64,000 nucleotides of DNA from RH-AL1 sp965198715 (GCA_965198715.1 CBDAPV010000001.1:2046001-2110000), one strand, 5' to 3'; shown: positions 40,257 to 52,518, counted from the stretch's first letter. Notes: a model not told the origin generated them from the sequence alone. Numbers and translations: made by a program.

Positions 40257-40778
40257 TTGTCGGGCAGGATCCTGGTGGGGCGCTTCGGCGCGCCCCACGG
40301 CGTGCGCGGCGAGGTGCGGCTGCAGAGCTTTACCGGTGACCCGCGGGCGATCGCCTCCTACGGGCCGCTCCAGGCTGCAGACGGCAAGTGCTTCACCCTG
40401 TCTGCCGTGCGTCCCGTCAAGGACAACATGCTGGTCGCCCGTGTCTCCGGGGTGGCGGATCGCGACGCCGCGGCGGCGCTGACCAACACCGAGCTTTACG
40501 TCGAACGCACCGCGCTGCCGCCCGCCGATGAGGACGAGTTCTATGTTGCCGACCTCGTCGGCATGGCAGCGCTGGACGGTGAGGGCAGGTTGCTGGGCAC
40601 CGTGGTCGACGTGCCGAACTACGGCGGTGGCGACCTCGTCGAGGTGCGCCCGCCGACCGGCGGTGAGACACTGCTCTACCCATTTACGCAGGCCGTCGTG
40701 CCGGCGATCGACTTCGCCGGCCGCACGCTGACCATCGTGCCGCCGGAGGAGGTGGAGGGCGGCGACGAGGACGTGTAG
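40257..40778 (+). CDS. rimM: 16S rRNA processing protein RimM
   Basis: The 173-residue protein helps mature the 30S head and binds S19. It has the RimM domain (RILVGRFGAPHGVRGEVRLQ) and a C-terminal PRC-barrel-like part with EFYVADLVGMAALDGEGRLL and GTVVDVPNYGGGDLVEV. The start is TTG at 40257, with GAGG a few bases upstream. The trmD and rplS genes that normally follow are absent; the next gene is the convergent atpC. Confidence 0.94.
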   Translation: MSGRILVGRFGAPHGVRGEVRLQSFTGDPRAIASYGPLQAADGKCFTLSAVRPVKDNMLVARVSGVADRDAAAALTNTELYVERTALPPADEDEFYVADLVGMAALDGEGRLLGTVVDVPNYGGGDLVEVRPPTGGETLLYPFTQAVVPAIDFAGRTLTIVPPEEVEGGDEDV

Positions 40779-40904
40779 TTGTTCTACGGCATCATGTCGG
40801 CGCGGAGCGAGGCGAAGACCGGGACCGGCGTGCGCATCCTTTGCAAGATATGGCAATGCTCACCGGTTCCGGGTTCGCCTTTGGCGCCTTGGAATGACGA
40901 CCCC

Positions 40905-41303
40905 CTAGCGCCCCAGCGTGGCCTTGAACTCGAGCAGCTGGTCCCTGTACTCGAGAGCCTTGCGCCGCGTCTCGTCGCCCCGGGCGTCCTCGGCGGACTT
41001 GTCGGCGCTCTGGATCTCGGCATCGATGGCACCGCTGTCGAGATCGCCGATCTTCACGGCATAGTCGGCCAGGATGGTGAAGACCTCGGGCGACACGTCG
41101 GCGAAACCGCCGCGCACGTAGAAATCCTCGTCCTTGCCGCCGCCGCGGATGCGCACAACGCCGGGCTTTAACACCGTCATGAAAGGCGCGTGATCCTTCA
41201 GGACCGTGAACTCGCCCTCGATGCCTGCCGCGATCACGGCATCCACCTCGCCGGAGTAGAGCAGCTTTTCCGGCGATACCAGATCGAAGGGGAAGGCGGC
41301 CAT
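40905..41303 (-). CDS. atpC: ATP synthase epsilon subunit
   Basis: The 132-residue F1 central-stalk subunit starts MAAFPFDLVSPEKLLYSGEV and contains EGEFTVLKDHAPFMTVLKPG. It couples gamma rotation and inhibits ATP hydrolysis. The ATG at 41303 follows AAGGA. It is the last gene of the atp operon and is separated from atpD by a small membrane gene. Confidence 0.95.
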   Translation of the reverse strand: MAAFPFDLVSPEKLLYSGEVDAVIAAGIEGEFTVLKDHAPFMTVLKPGVVRIRGGGKDEDFYVRGGFADVSPEVFTILADYAVKIGDLDSGAIDAEIQSADKSAEDARGDETRRKALEYRDQLLEFKATLGR

Positions 41304-41313
41304 GGCGAAGTCC

Positions 41314-41565
41314 TTAGCGGCGGCGGTCGGCGGCGAACCCGGCAAGGAGCCCGAGGATGCCGCCAGCGAGCGTGTAGAGGAGGATGTGTCGGCTCTGGCC
41401 TCCGGTGATCCCGTTGTCGGGACCGGCGGAAACCTGGTTGTTCTGGAACTCGATGGTCGTGCCGCCCAGCCTGATCTCGGCCGCCTCCGGCCGCGAAACG
41501 TATCCGGCGACGCCGCCGACGAGAAGGCCGAGCAGCAGCAACACGACCTTGGTGTTCGGCCTCAT
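41314..41565 (-). CDS. Small two-helix membrane protein between atpD and atpC
   Basis: The 83-residue product starts MRPNTKVVLLLLGLLVGGVA (first helix, about residues 7-22) and has a second helix (ILLYTLAGGILGLLAGFAAD) before a basic end. The segment between them is polar. It lies 5 bases after atpD and about ten bases before atpC on the same strand, so it must be co-transcribed. It does not resemble AtpI or AtpZ, the known accessory atp genes. I do not recognise the family. Confidence 0.72.
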   Translation of the reverse strand: MRPNTKVVLLLLGLLVGGVAGYVSRPEAAEIRLGGTTIEFQNNQVSAGPDNGITGGQSRHILLYTLAGGILGLLAGFAADRRR

Positions 41566-41569
41566 GGCC

Positions 41570-43018
<1,449 letters not shown>

Positions 43019-43039
43019 GGTCGTTCCTCTTATCTGCGG

Positions 43040-43927
43040 TCAGAGCGCTTCGGCGCCCGAGATGATCTCGATCAGTTCCTTGGTGATCAGCGCCTGACGA
43101 GAGCGGTTGTACTGCATCGTCTGCTTCTTGATCATGTCGCCGGCGTTGCGCGTGGCATTGTCCATCGCGGTCATGCGCGAACCCTGCTCGGAGGCGGCGT
43201 TCTCCAGCATGGCGCGGAAGATCTGGACCTGCACGTTGCGCGGCAGCAGCTCGTTGAGGATTTCCTCTTCGTCGGGCTCGTACTCGTAGACGGCGCCGCC
43301 CTCGGTGGTCTTGTCGGCCTTCGCGGCATCCTCAGGCACGGCAAGCGGAATGAGCTGCAGCGCCGTGGGCTTCTGAGCGATGACCGACTCGAATTTCGAG
43401 TAGAATAGCGTGCAAACGTCGAACTCGCCCTTGTCGAACAGGTCGAGGATCTTGGCGCCGACCGGCTGCGCCACCGAGAAGGTCAGCTGCTTGGCCTTGA
43501 CCTCGACAACCTCCTGGATCTCGTCGGGAAACTGCCGACGCAGAATGTCAAAGCCCTTCTTGCCGATGCAGAGGATCTTCACGGTCTTGCCATCGCGCTT
43601 CAAAGCGTTGGCGCGGTCTCGCGCGAGGCGGGCGATCGAGGAGTTGAAGGCGCCGCACAGCCCACGTTCGCCGGTGGCGACGACGAGCAGGTGCGTGCTG
43701 TCGCTACCGGTGCCGCTGAGAAGCCTCGGCGCGTTGGCGTCGCCGGCCAAGCTGGAGGCGAGGCGCGTCAGCACCTTGTCCATGCGCTCGGCGTAGGGAC
43801 GGGCCGCCTCCGCCGCCTGCTGCGCTTTGCGCAGCTTGGCGGCGGCGACCATCTGCATCGCCTTGGTGATCTTCTGCGTCGCCTTGACGGAGGAGATGCG
43901 GTTTCGGAGGTCCTTGAGCGAAGGCAT
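43040..43927 (-). CDS. atpG: ATP synthase gamma subunit
   Basis: The 295-residue rotor shaft starts MPSLKDLRNRISSVKATQKI and has the signature ITKAMQMVAAAKLRKAQQAA. The C-terminal helix ends NRSRQALITKELIEIISGAE. Gene order atpA-atpG-atpD is standard. Confidence 0.97.
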   Translation of the reverse strand: MPSLKDLRNRISSVKATQKITKAMQMVAAAKLRKAQQAAEAARPYAERMDKVLTRLASSLAGDANAPRLLSGTGSDSTHLLVVATGERGLCGAFNSSIARLARDRANALKRDGKTVKILCIGKKGFDILRRQFPDEIQEVVEVKAKQLTFSVAQPVGAKILDLFDKGEFDVCTLFYSKFESVIAQKPTALQLIPLAVPEDAAKADKTTEGGAVYEYEPDEEEILNELLPRNVQVQIFRAMLENAASEQGSRMTAMDNATRNAGDMIKKQTMQYNRSRQALITKELIEIISGAEAL

Positions 43928-43960
43928 GAGCTATCCGTTGACGGTGGTCGGTCGCGCGGC

Positions 43961-45555
<1,595 letters not shown>

Positions 45556-45556
<1 letters not shown>

Positions 45557-46119
45557 CAGCCGACCTCTTTCATACGTGTGCGGATCATGTTCAGCTTGGT
45601 CTTCAACGAAGAGTCGATCATGCGCGAGCCCAGCTGCACGATCATGCCGCCGATGATCGAGGGATCGACCTTGATGTGGACGTTGACGTCGTTGGTGCCG
45701 GCGACGGAGGCCAGGGCATCCTTGAGCGCGAGGACGTGAGCGTCCTTCAGCGGCTCGGCTACGGTGACCTCTGCCTGCGCCAGGCCCTTTTCGCCGTCGT
45801 TGAGCTTGCGGTAGTCGCGGATCATGTCGTCGAGCGCAAAGAGGCGGCGTTTCTCGGCCACGAGCTTGAGGAAATTAGCGGCCGTGCCGGCGATCCCGGC
45901 CTTGTTGAGCAGCGCGACGATCGCATTCTTCTGCTCTTCGGCGGAGAAAGCCGGACTTTTGAGGAACCTCCGGAGATCGGCGCTCTCGCCAATCATCCTG
46001 TCGAAGGTGTCGAGATCGGCCCCGATCTTGTCGGTCGCGTTGGACTCCTTGGCGAGATCGAACAGGGCCTTGGCGTAGCGCCCGGCCATCCCCGTGACGT
46101 AGGTTTCCTCTTTCGCCAA
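45556..46119 (-). CDS. atpH: ATP synthase delta subunit
   Basis: The 187-residue stator subunit contains GMAGRYAKALFDLAKESNAT, FLKLVAEKRRLFALDDMIRD and the C-terminal VDPSIIGGMIVQLGSRMIDS. A TTG start at 46119 is preferred: a GAGGGG site lies about ten bases upstream and it adds the short leader (MAKEETYVTG) usual in Alphaproteobacteria. The ATG at 46089 has no good site. atpH is the first gene of the operon. Fo genes are not in the window, as usual in this class. Confidence 0.93.
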
Positions 46120-46385
46120 CTTAAGGTGCCCCTCGGCTGCCGCCGACCCAGAGGAAACGGGAAACGGGTGCCATCCGCATCGGAAAGCGCCTCGGATCAA
46201 CCGTGACCTGACGTGAAACGCTACCCAACAGGTACCTGCCGAGAGCGCGGGTCGACTAACATAGCGATTTGGGGGGTGCAACCCTGACGCACTTGCGGGC
46301 ACTCGCGGTCAAGTCTCGCCGCACCGCGGCGATCGGCGCGCCCGCGGGGCGGAACGCGCAAGCGCGCTGTGTCCTTAAGCTATCT

Positions 46386-47477
46386 ATGACCTCTTCGGCG
46401 GCGATCGTTCTCTCCCAATCATTGCGCGTGTGGCATCCCCGGCGCGTGGTCCTGACCCGCGCTGCCGCCGCCTTGCCGCGCGGCCGCGCCATGGCAGACC
46501 GGGCCGTGGCGCTCGGCGCCGAGCTCATCGAGCTCAAAGGCGACCGGCTCACCGGGCTCGCAGGCGCGGATCCGCGCGCCACCTATCGCGACGCCAAGGC
46601 GACGTTGGCCATTACCGTGGCCTCGCCTGCCAAGCGCCGGCTGCAGCCGATCCCGCCCTCGGCGGACTGGCGCTTCGATCTCGCCGAGGGCTGCCCCGCA
46701 CATTGCCAGTACTGCTATCTCGCCGGGTCTCTGTCGGGGCCACCGCTCACCCGCGCCTACGCCAACCTCGACGACATCCTCGGCGAGCTGTCGGCCTATC
46801 TGGGGCAGGGCGCCGTGACCTCGGGCTCGGTCGCGCGCTCGCACGAGGGCACCACCTTCGAATGTTCCTGCTACACCGACCCGCTCGGTATCGAGCACCT
46901 CACCGGTACGCTGGCCGAGACGGTGGCGTTCTTCGGCCGCTGGGAGGCACCGGTTCAGTTGCGCTTCACGACGAAGTTTGCCGCCGTCGAACCGCTGCTC
47001 GGCCTCGATCATCGCGGCCGCACCCGCGTGCGGATGTCGGTCAACGCGCCGGAGCTGATCCGCTTCGAGGGCGGCACCGACGCGCTCGCGGCCCGCCTGC
47101 ACGCGCTGGGACGGCTGGCGCGAGCCGGCTATAAGGTCGGACTGACCGTGGCGCCGATCCAGCCGCTCGGCGACTGGCGCAGCGGCTATCGCGAGCTGTT
47201 CGCGATGGCTGCCGCGGAACTGCGCGATGCGCCTGGGCTCGATCTCACCGTAGAGCTCATCACCCATCGTTTCACGCCGAAGTCCAAGGCGGTGCTGGAA
47301 GGTTGGTATTCCGGCAGCAAGCTCGACATGGACGAGGCGGCCCGCTCCCGCAAGCTGACCAAGTTCGGCTCGGTCAAGCATGTCTACCCGGCGCCGACGA
47401 TGAAGGAGATGCGGGCGGAACTGACGGCGGCTTTGGCTGAGGCCCTGCCGGCGGCCAGGGTGCTGTATTGGACCTGA
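46386..47477 (+). CDS. Radical SAM protein of the spore-photoproduct-lyase-like (SPL) family
   Basis: The 363-residue protein has a radical-SAM motif CPAHCQYC (Cys103, Cys107, Cys110) and SPL-like blocks AEGCPAHCQYCYLAGSLSG, FECSCYTDPLGIEHLTGTLA and VELITHRFTPKSKAVLEGWY. In Bacillus, SPL repairs spore thymine dimers; proteobacterial relatives do not come from spore formers, and their substrate is uncertain but may be DNA photodamage. The ATG at 46386 begins the conserved part. It is divergent from the atp operon. Confidence 0.88.
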   Translation: MTSSAAIVLSQSLRVWHPRRVVLTRAAAALPRGRAMADRAVALGAELIELKGDRLTGLAGADPRATYRDAKATLAITVASPAKRRLQPIPPSADWRFDLAEGCPAHCQYCYLAGSLSGPPLTRAYANLDDILGELSAYLGQGAVTSGSVARSHEGTTFECSCYTDPLGIEHLTGTLAETVAFFGRWEAPVQLRFTTKFAAVEPLLGLDHRGRTRVRMSVNAPELIRFEGGTDALAARLHALGRLARAGYKVGLTVAPIQPLGDWRSGYRELFAMAAAELRDAPGLDLTVELITHRFTPKSKAVLEGWYSGSKLDMDEAARSRKLTKFGSVKHVYPAPTMKEMRAELTAALAEALPAARVLYWT

Positions 47478-47497
47478 AGGTTCCGGCAAGAAGCCGG

Positions 47498-47674
47498 TTA
47501 CAATCCACCTTGCAGCGCGACGGTCGGCAGCTCGAGCATCGGACGCGGCGCGAGGGCGCTCCAGACTGCCAGCGCGAAAAGAAACGAGAGCAGCACGACG
47601 ACGAGTAGCGGTGCCACTTCGAAGCGCAGTCGTGCTGCCGGCGCGAGCGGTCTTCTTCCAACAAGGACTGGCAT
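47498..47674 (-). CDS. Small single-pass membrane protein
   Basis: A 58-residue frame starts MPVLVGRRPLAPAARLRFEV and has one helix (APLLVVVLLSFLFALAVWSA, about residues 21-40) with an outside tail. AGGAAG lies at good spacing before the ATG at 47674. No family was recognised. It lies downstream of hrpB on the same strand, 77 bases beyond its stop. Confidence 0.5.
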   Translation of the reverse strand: MPVLVGRRPLAPAARLRFEVAPLLVVVLLSFLFALAVWSALAPRPMLELPTVALQGGL

Positions 47675-47751
47675 TGCGTACTTCCTAGGCATGTATGCCT
47701 GACATTTACGCTTTCTTAGGGCTCTTGTCATCTGTCGGAGCGACGGAGCGA

Positions 47752-50208
47752 TCAGCGTCGCGGCTTGGCGCGCAGAGTCGGCGCCGCGATGGCGGGGTCT
47801 TCCGGCCAGAGGTGCTTGGGGTAGCGGCCGCGCATCTCGGTGCGCACGTCCTTCCACGAGCCAGCCCAGAAGCCGGGCAGGTCGCGGGTGATCTGGACGG
47901 GACGGCCGCCTGGCGACAGCAATTCCAGCACCAGCGGCACGCGATTGCCGGCCAGCGCCGGATGGATGGCGAGGCCGTAGAGTTCCTGCACCTTGACGGC
48001 GAGCGTGGGGCCCTGCTCGGCGGCGTAGTCGAGGCGGTGGCTGGCGCCGGCCGGCGTGGTGAAGCTCGCCGGGGCCTCTGCGTCCAGCCGGCGGGCCAGA
48101 TCCCAGGTCAGCAGCACCTTCAGGGCGGTAGCAAGGCGCTCGCCACCGAGCCCGGCGAGGCTGGTCACGCCTTGCAGCTCGGCCGCGAGCCAGGGCGCAC
48201 CGTCGGCGGCGAGCGCCTGATCGGAAAGGTCCGGCCAAGGCTTGCCTTCGGCGGCATGGAGGAAGCGGACGCGGTCGCGCCATTGCGACAGCTCCGGTGT
48301 CCACGGCAGCCGCGCGAGGCCGAGGTCCACCAGGCTGGCGGCGAGGACGGCTGCGGCCTCGGGCGTGGCCGGCACGGGCTGCTGCGCGTCGGCCAGCACG
48401 ATAGCGCCGAGACGGCGGGTACGGCGTGCCGCCAGTGCGGCCCGCGCCGGGTCGAAGCGAAGCTCGTCGGCCTCGACGATGTCGTCGGCGGCGATGCGCG
48501 CGATCTCGTCCTCGTCGAGCGGCGCGGCGAGCAGGATGCGCGCGGCGCCGGCGCGGCCGACGACCTCGGCGATGGCGAGGTAGGCGGCGCCCGCGAGGCT
48601 CTCGTGGGACTCGAGCGCGGCGGCGCGGCCGTTGGCCATCAGGAACTCGCCGGGACGGCCGCGCGCCTTGGCGATGCGGTCGGGATAGGCCAACGCCAAC
48701 AGGCGCCCTGAAGCCTCGGGGTCGATGTCGCGTTGCGCGCCGCCAGCCTCCCGGGCGAAGCCTCGTGCGAGACCTCGGGCCTCCTCGGCACGCGGGCCAC
48801 GGTCGCGGCGGAAGCGGGCGACGCGGTCGCGCAGGTCGGCGCCGCTACCGCCGAGCCCGCGCTCGACGACGATCGTGGCGATCTCGGCCGCGAGCCGCGC
48901 CTCGCCGGCGTCCGCCGCGAGCACCACCATGCGCGCGAGCCGCGGCGGCAGCGCCAGCGCCCTGATTCTTCCACCTGTCTCGGTGAGGCCGCCGTCGGCG
49001 TCGAGGGCGCCGATCGCGCGCAGCATGGTGCGCGCTTCGGCCAGGGCCGGCGCCGGCGGCGGATCGAGCCAGAGCAGGTCGCGCTCGGGCCGACGCGCGC
49101 CCCAGTGCGCGCAATCGAGCATCAGGCCGGAGAGGTCGGCGGAGAGGATCGCCGGCCTGGCGAAAGGCTCCAGCGCGCCGGTGCCGGCCTCCTCCCAGAG
49201 GCGGTAGCACAGGCCCGGCTCGGTGCGCCCGGCGCGACCGCGGCGCTGGTCGGCGGCGGCGCGCGAGACCCTCTGCGTCTCCAGCCGCGTCAGGCCCAGC
49301 GCCGGCTCGTAGCGCGGCACGCGGGCGAGGCCCGAGTCCACCACCACGCGGATGCCCTCGATGGTCAGCGAGGTCTCGGCGATGGATGTGGCCAGCACCA
49401 CCTTGCGGCGGCCGGGGGGCGTCGGCGACACGGCGGCGTCCTGGGCGCGGCGGTCCATGGCGGCGTAGAGCGGCGCCACTTCGACGCCGGGCGGAAGCTC
49501 GCGGGCGGCGAGCCGCTCGGCGACGCGGGTGATCTCGGCCTGCCCGGGGAGGAAGGCGAGGATCGAGCCGGGCTCTTCCGCCAGCGCGCGGAGGATGGCC
49601 CGCGTGACGGCATCCTCGATGCGCTCGTCCGGGTCGCGGCCGAGATAGCGCGTCTCGACCGGGAAGGCGCGGCCCTGGGACTCGACGATGGGGGCGTCGC
49701 CGAGCAGGCCGGCCACGCGGGCGCCGTCGAGCGTCGCCGACATCACGACGATCTTGAGGTCGGGCCTGAGCGCTCGGGCATCGAGGGCCAAAGCGAGGCC
49801 GAGGTCGGCACCGAGCGCGCGCTCGTGAAACTCGTCGAAGAGCACGGCGGCGATGCCCTCGAGACCGGGATCGTCGAGGATCATGCGCCCGAAGACGCCC
49901 TCGGTCACCACCTCGATCCGGGTGCCGGCGGCGCCGCTGCGTTCGAAGCGTGCCTTGAGGCCGACCGAGCGTCCCAGCGGCTCGCCGAGCGTCGCCGCCA
50001 TGCGCTCGGCCGCCGCCCGCGCCGCCAGCCGGCGCGGCTCGACGATCACGAGGCGGCCGGTGGCGGCCCAGGGCTCGTCCAGCAACGCGAGCGGCAGCCG
50101 CGTGGTCTTTCCGGCGCCGGGCGGCGCCACGAGCACCAGCTCCGTGCGCGCGGAGAGCGCGGCACGCACGGCCGGCAGCACGTCGTCGATGGGGAGGGCG
50201 GGGCTCAC
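47752..50208 (-). CDS. hrpB: ATP-dependent helicase HrpB
   Basis: The 818-residue DExH-box helicase has Walker A in VAPPGAGKTTRLPLALLD (about residue 35), the DEFHERAL box, SAT in VVMSATLDGARVA, and QRRGRAGRTEPGLCYRLW. The HrpB-specific C-terminal domain ends KHLWPEDPAIAAPTLRAKPR. The family resembles DEAH RNA helicases; bacterial HrpB has no settled role. GTG at 50208 matches the normal length. The open frame further upstream runs through a dispersed repeat (50251-50398) and is not part of the protein. Confidence 0.95.
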   Translation of the reverse strand: MSPALPIDDVLPAVRAALSARTELVLVAPPGAGKTTRLPLALLDEPWAATGRLVIVEPRRLAARAAAERMAATLGEPLGRSVGLKARFERSGAAGTRIEVVTEGVFGRMILDDPGLEGIAAVLFDEFHERALGADLGLALALDARALRPDLKIVVMSATLDGARVAGLLGDAPIVESQGRAFPVETRYLGRDPDERIEDAVTRAILRALAEEPGSILAFLPGQAEITRVAERLAARELPPGVEVAPLYAAMDRRAQDAAVSPTPPGRRKVVLATSIAETSLTIEGIRVVVDSGLARVPRYEPALGLTRLETQRVSRAAADQRRGRAGRTEPGLCYRLWEEAGTGALEPFARPAILSADLSGLMLDCAHWGARRPERDLLWLDPPPAPALAEARTMLRAIGALDADGGLTETGGRIRALALPPRLARMVVLAADAGEARLAAEIATIVVERGLGGSGADLRDRVARFRRDRGPRAEEARGLARGFAREAGGAQRDIDPEASGRLLALAYPDRIAKARGRPGEFLMANGRAAALESHESLAGAAYLAIAEVVGRAGAARILLAAPLDEDEIARIAADDIVEADELRFDPARAALAARRTRRLGAIVLADAQQPVPATPEAAAVLAASLVDLGLARLPWTPELSQWRDRVRFLHAAEGKPWPDLSDQALAADGAPWLAAELQGVTSLAGLGGERLATALKVLLTWDLARRLDAEAPASFTTPAGASHRLDYAAEQGPTLAVKVQELYGLAIHPALAGNRVPLVLELLSPGGRPVQITRDLPGFWAGSWKDVRTEMRGRYPKHLWPEDPAIAAPTLRAKPRR

Positions 50209-50250
50209 GCCCGGGCGCCCCCGTGTCGGCGTCCGGCGACATCGTGTTTC

Positions 50251-50398
50251 GGGGACACCCTCCCTTGCGATCGCACATCCTCTTTTTGCGTCACCATGCG
50301 TCATCCGAATCGCCCGGGGGCGCGTTGCCGTACGGTCACAACCCATGGGGACACACCCCCTCGCGATCGCACATCCGCATTTTGCGTCGCGATGCGGC
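50251..50398. repeat. Pair of 52-base imperfect direct repeats upstream of hrpB
   Basis: Copy 1 is 50251-50302 and copy 2 is 50347-50398, differing at about nine positions, with a 44-base spacer. Both contain GCGATCGCACATCC and TTTTGCGTC. On the minus strand both can be read in one frame as similar short peptides (DAKCGCAIARG and DAKRGCAIARE), an in-frame extension of hrpB that looks accidental. The unit resembles short dispersed repeats seen near genes in Bradyrhizobium-like genomes. Confidence 0.75.
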
Positions 50399-50951
50399 GC
50401 GCAGGCCGCTTCACTTCTCATGCTGGTAAAATGACCGAGGGTAGGACCCGGTTCCACGCCGGCTTCGTTCGGGCATCACGCCCGAGCCCACCTTGCATCT
50501 TTGTTCAGCCGGCACGACCGCGTCTTCGTCCATCAAGGCCGCTTCGCGCCGCCTCAGGCGATGGCCTGGGGCCAGCCTCGACCGCCGCCGCGCGCGCTGC
50601 CGTGCAACAAGCAGGTCGGGACAAAGACGCGGCCCTGGTCCGGCCGAACCAAGAAACGTGGCGATTCGGTCGGGAAGTCTCGTGACCGACGAACAGGTGC
50701 AGGCGCTCTGTGTGAACCCGCGAGGCTTTGCTTGACTGCGGCTGCGACGGCCCGCGTTAGCTCGATGACAATGGTAAGTCGACCATAACGTGAACCTAAT
50801 CGGCTCAGCTACGCGAGGGTCTGGGATGGGGTCGGAAGCCAAATGGCAGATGCGGGTGGGAAGCGCCTGGACGGCATTCGGGGGGAAGGAGCCGGGGTTA
50901 GCTGCCGTTGGAGACAGTCCCGAAAACGGTGATATCAAAGTGACCCTGGCA
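50399..50951 (+). other. Non-coding stretch before the MarR regulator
   Basis: About 550 bases with no supported gene. The 21-base dispersed repeat at 50845-50865 lies here (see repeat entry). Frames in this stretch look like translated noise. Confidence 0.5.
50845..50865 (+). repeat. Dispersed 21-base repeat, copy A
   Basis: Consensus GGCAGATGCG, then RGTGGRAAGCG. Copies B (57218-57238) and C (57742-57762) in the same orientation differ from it by one or two bases. All three lie in non-coding DNA, two of them flanking the small A/T-rich gene at 57338. Confidence 0.75.
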
Positions 50952-51446
50952 ATGACAGCGCATGATGCTACGGCTAGTCAATTGGCTTTAGGCGGTGATG
51001 CGGTACAGAGAGGCATGAACGATCCTACCGATGAACAGATGACCAAAATTGGTGCTGCTCTCGACGACTTTACCCGCCGCCACAAATTGGCAGACCCCAG
51101 TGGGGCCGAAAGACCGCTCAACGAACTCGACAAGCAGGTTTTGCTGTTTACAGGCGACAATCCAGGGTGTGGGCCGTCAGACGTTGCCCGGTTCCTCGCC
51201 GTGGCCAATACAACGATTTCGTCCGCGACGGATCGGCTGGTCAAACGCGGTCTGCTGAATCGAGATCGGATCGAGAAGGACCGTCGCGCGATTTCGCTAC
51301 GGCTGTCGAAAGGCGGCGAAGAGACGGCGATGGCCCTTCGCCAACTCCACCAGGACCTTTATCGCATGATGCTCCGGCGGCTCTCCTCAGATGAGCGGGA
51401 GCAGTTCGTGAAACTTATAACGAAGATCGCATATTACGAAGATTGA
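50952..51446 (+). CDS. MarR-family transcriptional regulator
   Basis: The roughly 164-residue protein has a winged helix of MarR type with NPGCGPSDVARFLAVANTTI (recognition helix region), VKRGLLNRDRIEKDRRAISL (wing with DRR) and a C-terminal dimerisation helix. The start is uncertain: ATG 50952 or 51015. It precedes the POR-like reductase by 43 bases on the same strand and may regulate it. The short A/T-rich gap between them is a plausible operator. Confidence 0.8.
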   Translation: MTAHDATASQLALGGDAVQRGMNDPTDEQMTKIGAALDDFTRRHKLADPSGAERPLNELDKQVLLFTGDNPGCGPSDVARFLAVANTTISSATDRLVKRGLLNRDRIEKDRRAISLRLSKGGEETAMALRQLHQDLYRMMLRRLSSDEREQFVKLITKIAYYED

Positions 51447-51489
51447 ATAATGTCTTGACCGTATTAATTTAGAAGCGGGCTGTCGCTCG

Positions 51490-52518
51490 ATGGCGCCTGG
51501 CATCGGGATGGATTTCATGACGGTGGATCATAAGAGCTCCGACCGCTCGCCGAGGCCGTTGCAGACCGTAATCGTCACCGGAGGCAATTCCGGTCTCGGT
51601 TATGCCTGTGCAAGCGCGTTGCTCGCGGCGTCTCCACCGTGGCACGTCGTCATCGCCTGCCGCGATCCGTTGCGTGCGCAGAACGCGGTTGAAGCGCTGC
51701 GTAAGTCCGCGCCGCCCGGCGCAAAGGTCGAAGCGATGGATCTCGATCTCGCATCGCTGGCATCGATCCGTGCCTTCGCGGCCAGAATGGATGACAAACT
51801 GAAGGCGGCAGGTCTCCCTCCGCTGCATGGCCTCGTCTGCAATGCCGCCGTGCAAGGCGCAAAGACGTTCACGGTCGACGGCTTCGAGACGACGTTCGGC
51901 GTTGGTCATCTTGGGCATTACCTGCTCGTCAGCCTACTTTTGCCGCTGATGGCAAAGCCGGGTCGCATCGCCGTCGTGGCCAGCGGCGTGCATGATCCTG
52001 CGGAGCTGGCGAAGGTGCCTGCCAGCGCGGGTGTGCCCGTGCCTGCCTGGAACACGCCAACCGCGCTGGCCAAGGGCGAACTCGGTCCGGAAGCGGCAAA
52101 CGACGACGCCGGGGCTGACCGTGGTCGGCGCTATTCCACCACAAAGCTCGCCAACGTCTATTTCACCTATGGCCTCGCGTCACGGCTGCCCGCAGGTATC
52201 ACGGTCAACGCCTTCGATCCTGGATTGATGCCGGGAACCGGACTTGCCCGCGAGTATCCCGCCGTCGCTCGCTTTGCATGGCACGCCATCCTTCCAAGAT
52301 TGATCCCATTGCTGCGATTGATCCTGCTGAAGAACATCCACACACCCGAGGAGTCCGGCTCGGCCCTCGCGCGGCTCATCGTTGACCCAGCGCTGGCCTC
52401 TACCAGCGGAAAGTATTTTGAGGGCATGCGTGAAATTCCGTCTTCGGTGGACTCGTATGACGACGGACGAGCACAGGAGCTTTGGCGTGATAGCGCCACC
52501 CTCACCGGCGTGGTCTAG
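51490..52518 (+). CDS. Short-chain dehydrogenase, protochlorophyllide-reductase-like
   Basis: The 342-residue protein has the cofactor motif TGGNSGLGY (about residues 30-38), CNAAVQG in place of NNAG, and active-site YSTTK (about 215-219). The HLGHYLLV block and C-terminal part resemble light-dependent protochlorophyllide reductase and the wider retinol-dehydrogenase-like SDR group. It is not proof of that activity. The start could be one of three close ATGs (51490, 51508, 51517). A MarR gene precedes it. Confidence 0.82.
   Translation: MAPGIGMDFMTVDHKSSDRSPRPLQTVIVTGGNSGLGYACASALLAASPPWHVVIACRDPLRAQNAVEALRKSAPPGAKVEAMDLDLASLASIRAFAARMDDKLKAAGLPPLHGLVCNAAVQGAKTFTVDGFETTFGVGHLGHYLLVSLLLPLMAKPGRIAVVASGVHDPAELAKVPASAGVPVPAWNTPTALAKGELGPEAANDDAGADRGRRYSTTKLANVYFTYGLASRLPAGITVNAFDPGLMPGTGLAREYPAVARFAWHAILPRLIPLLRLILLKNIHTPEESGSALARLIVDPALASTSGKYFEGMREIPSSVDSYDDGRAQELWRDSATLTGVV

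Noticed and set aside
48733..50685. Long plus-strand frame opposite hrpB
   Set aside because: Antisense shadow of hrpB with Arg/Gly-rich composition and no family resemblance.
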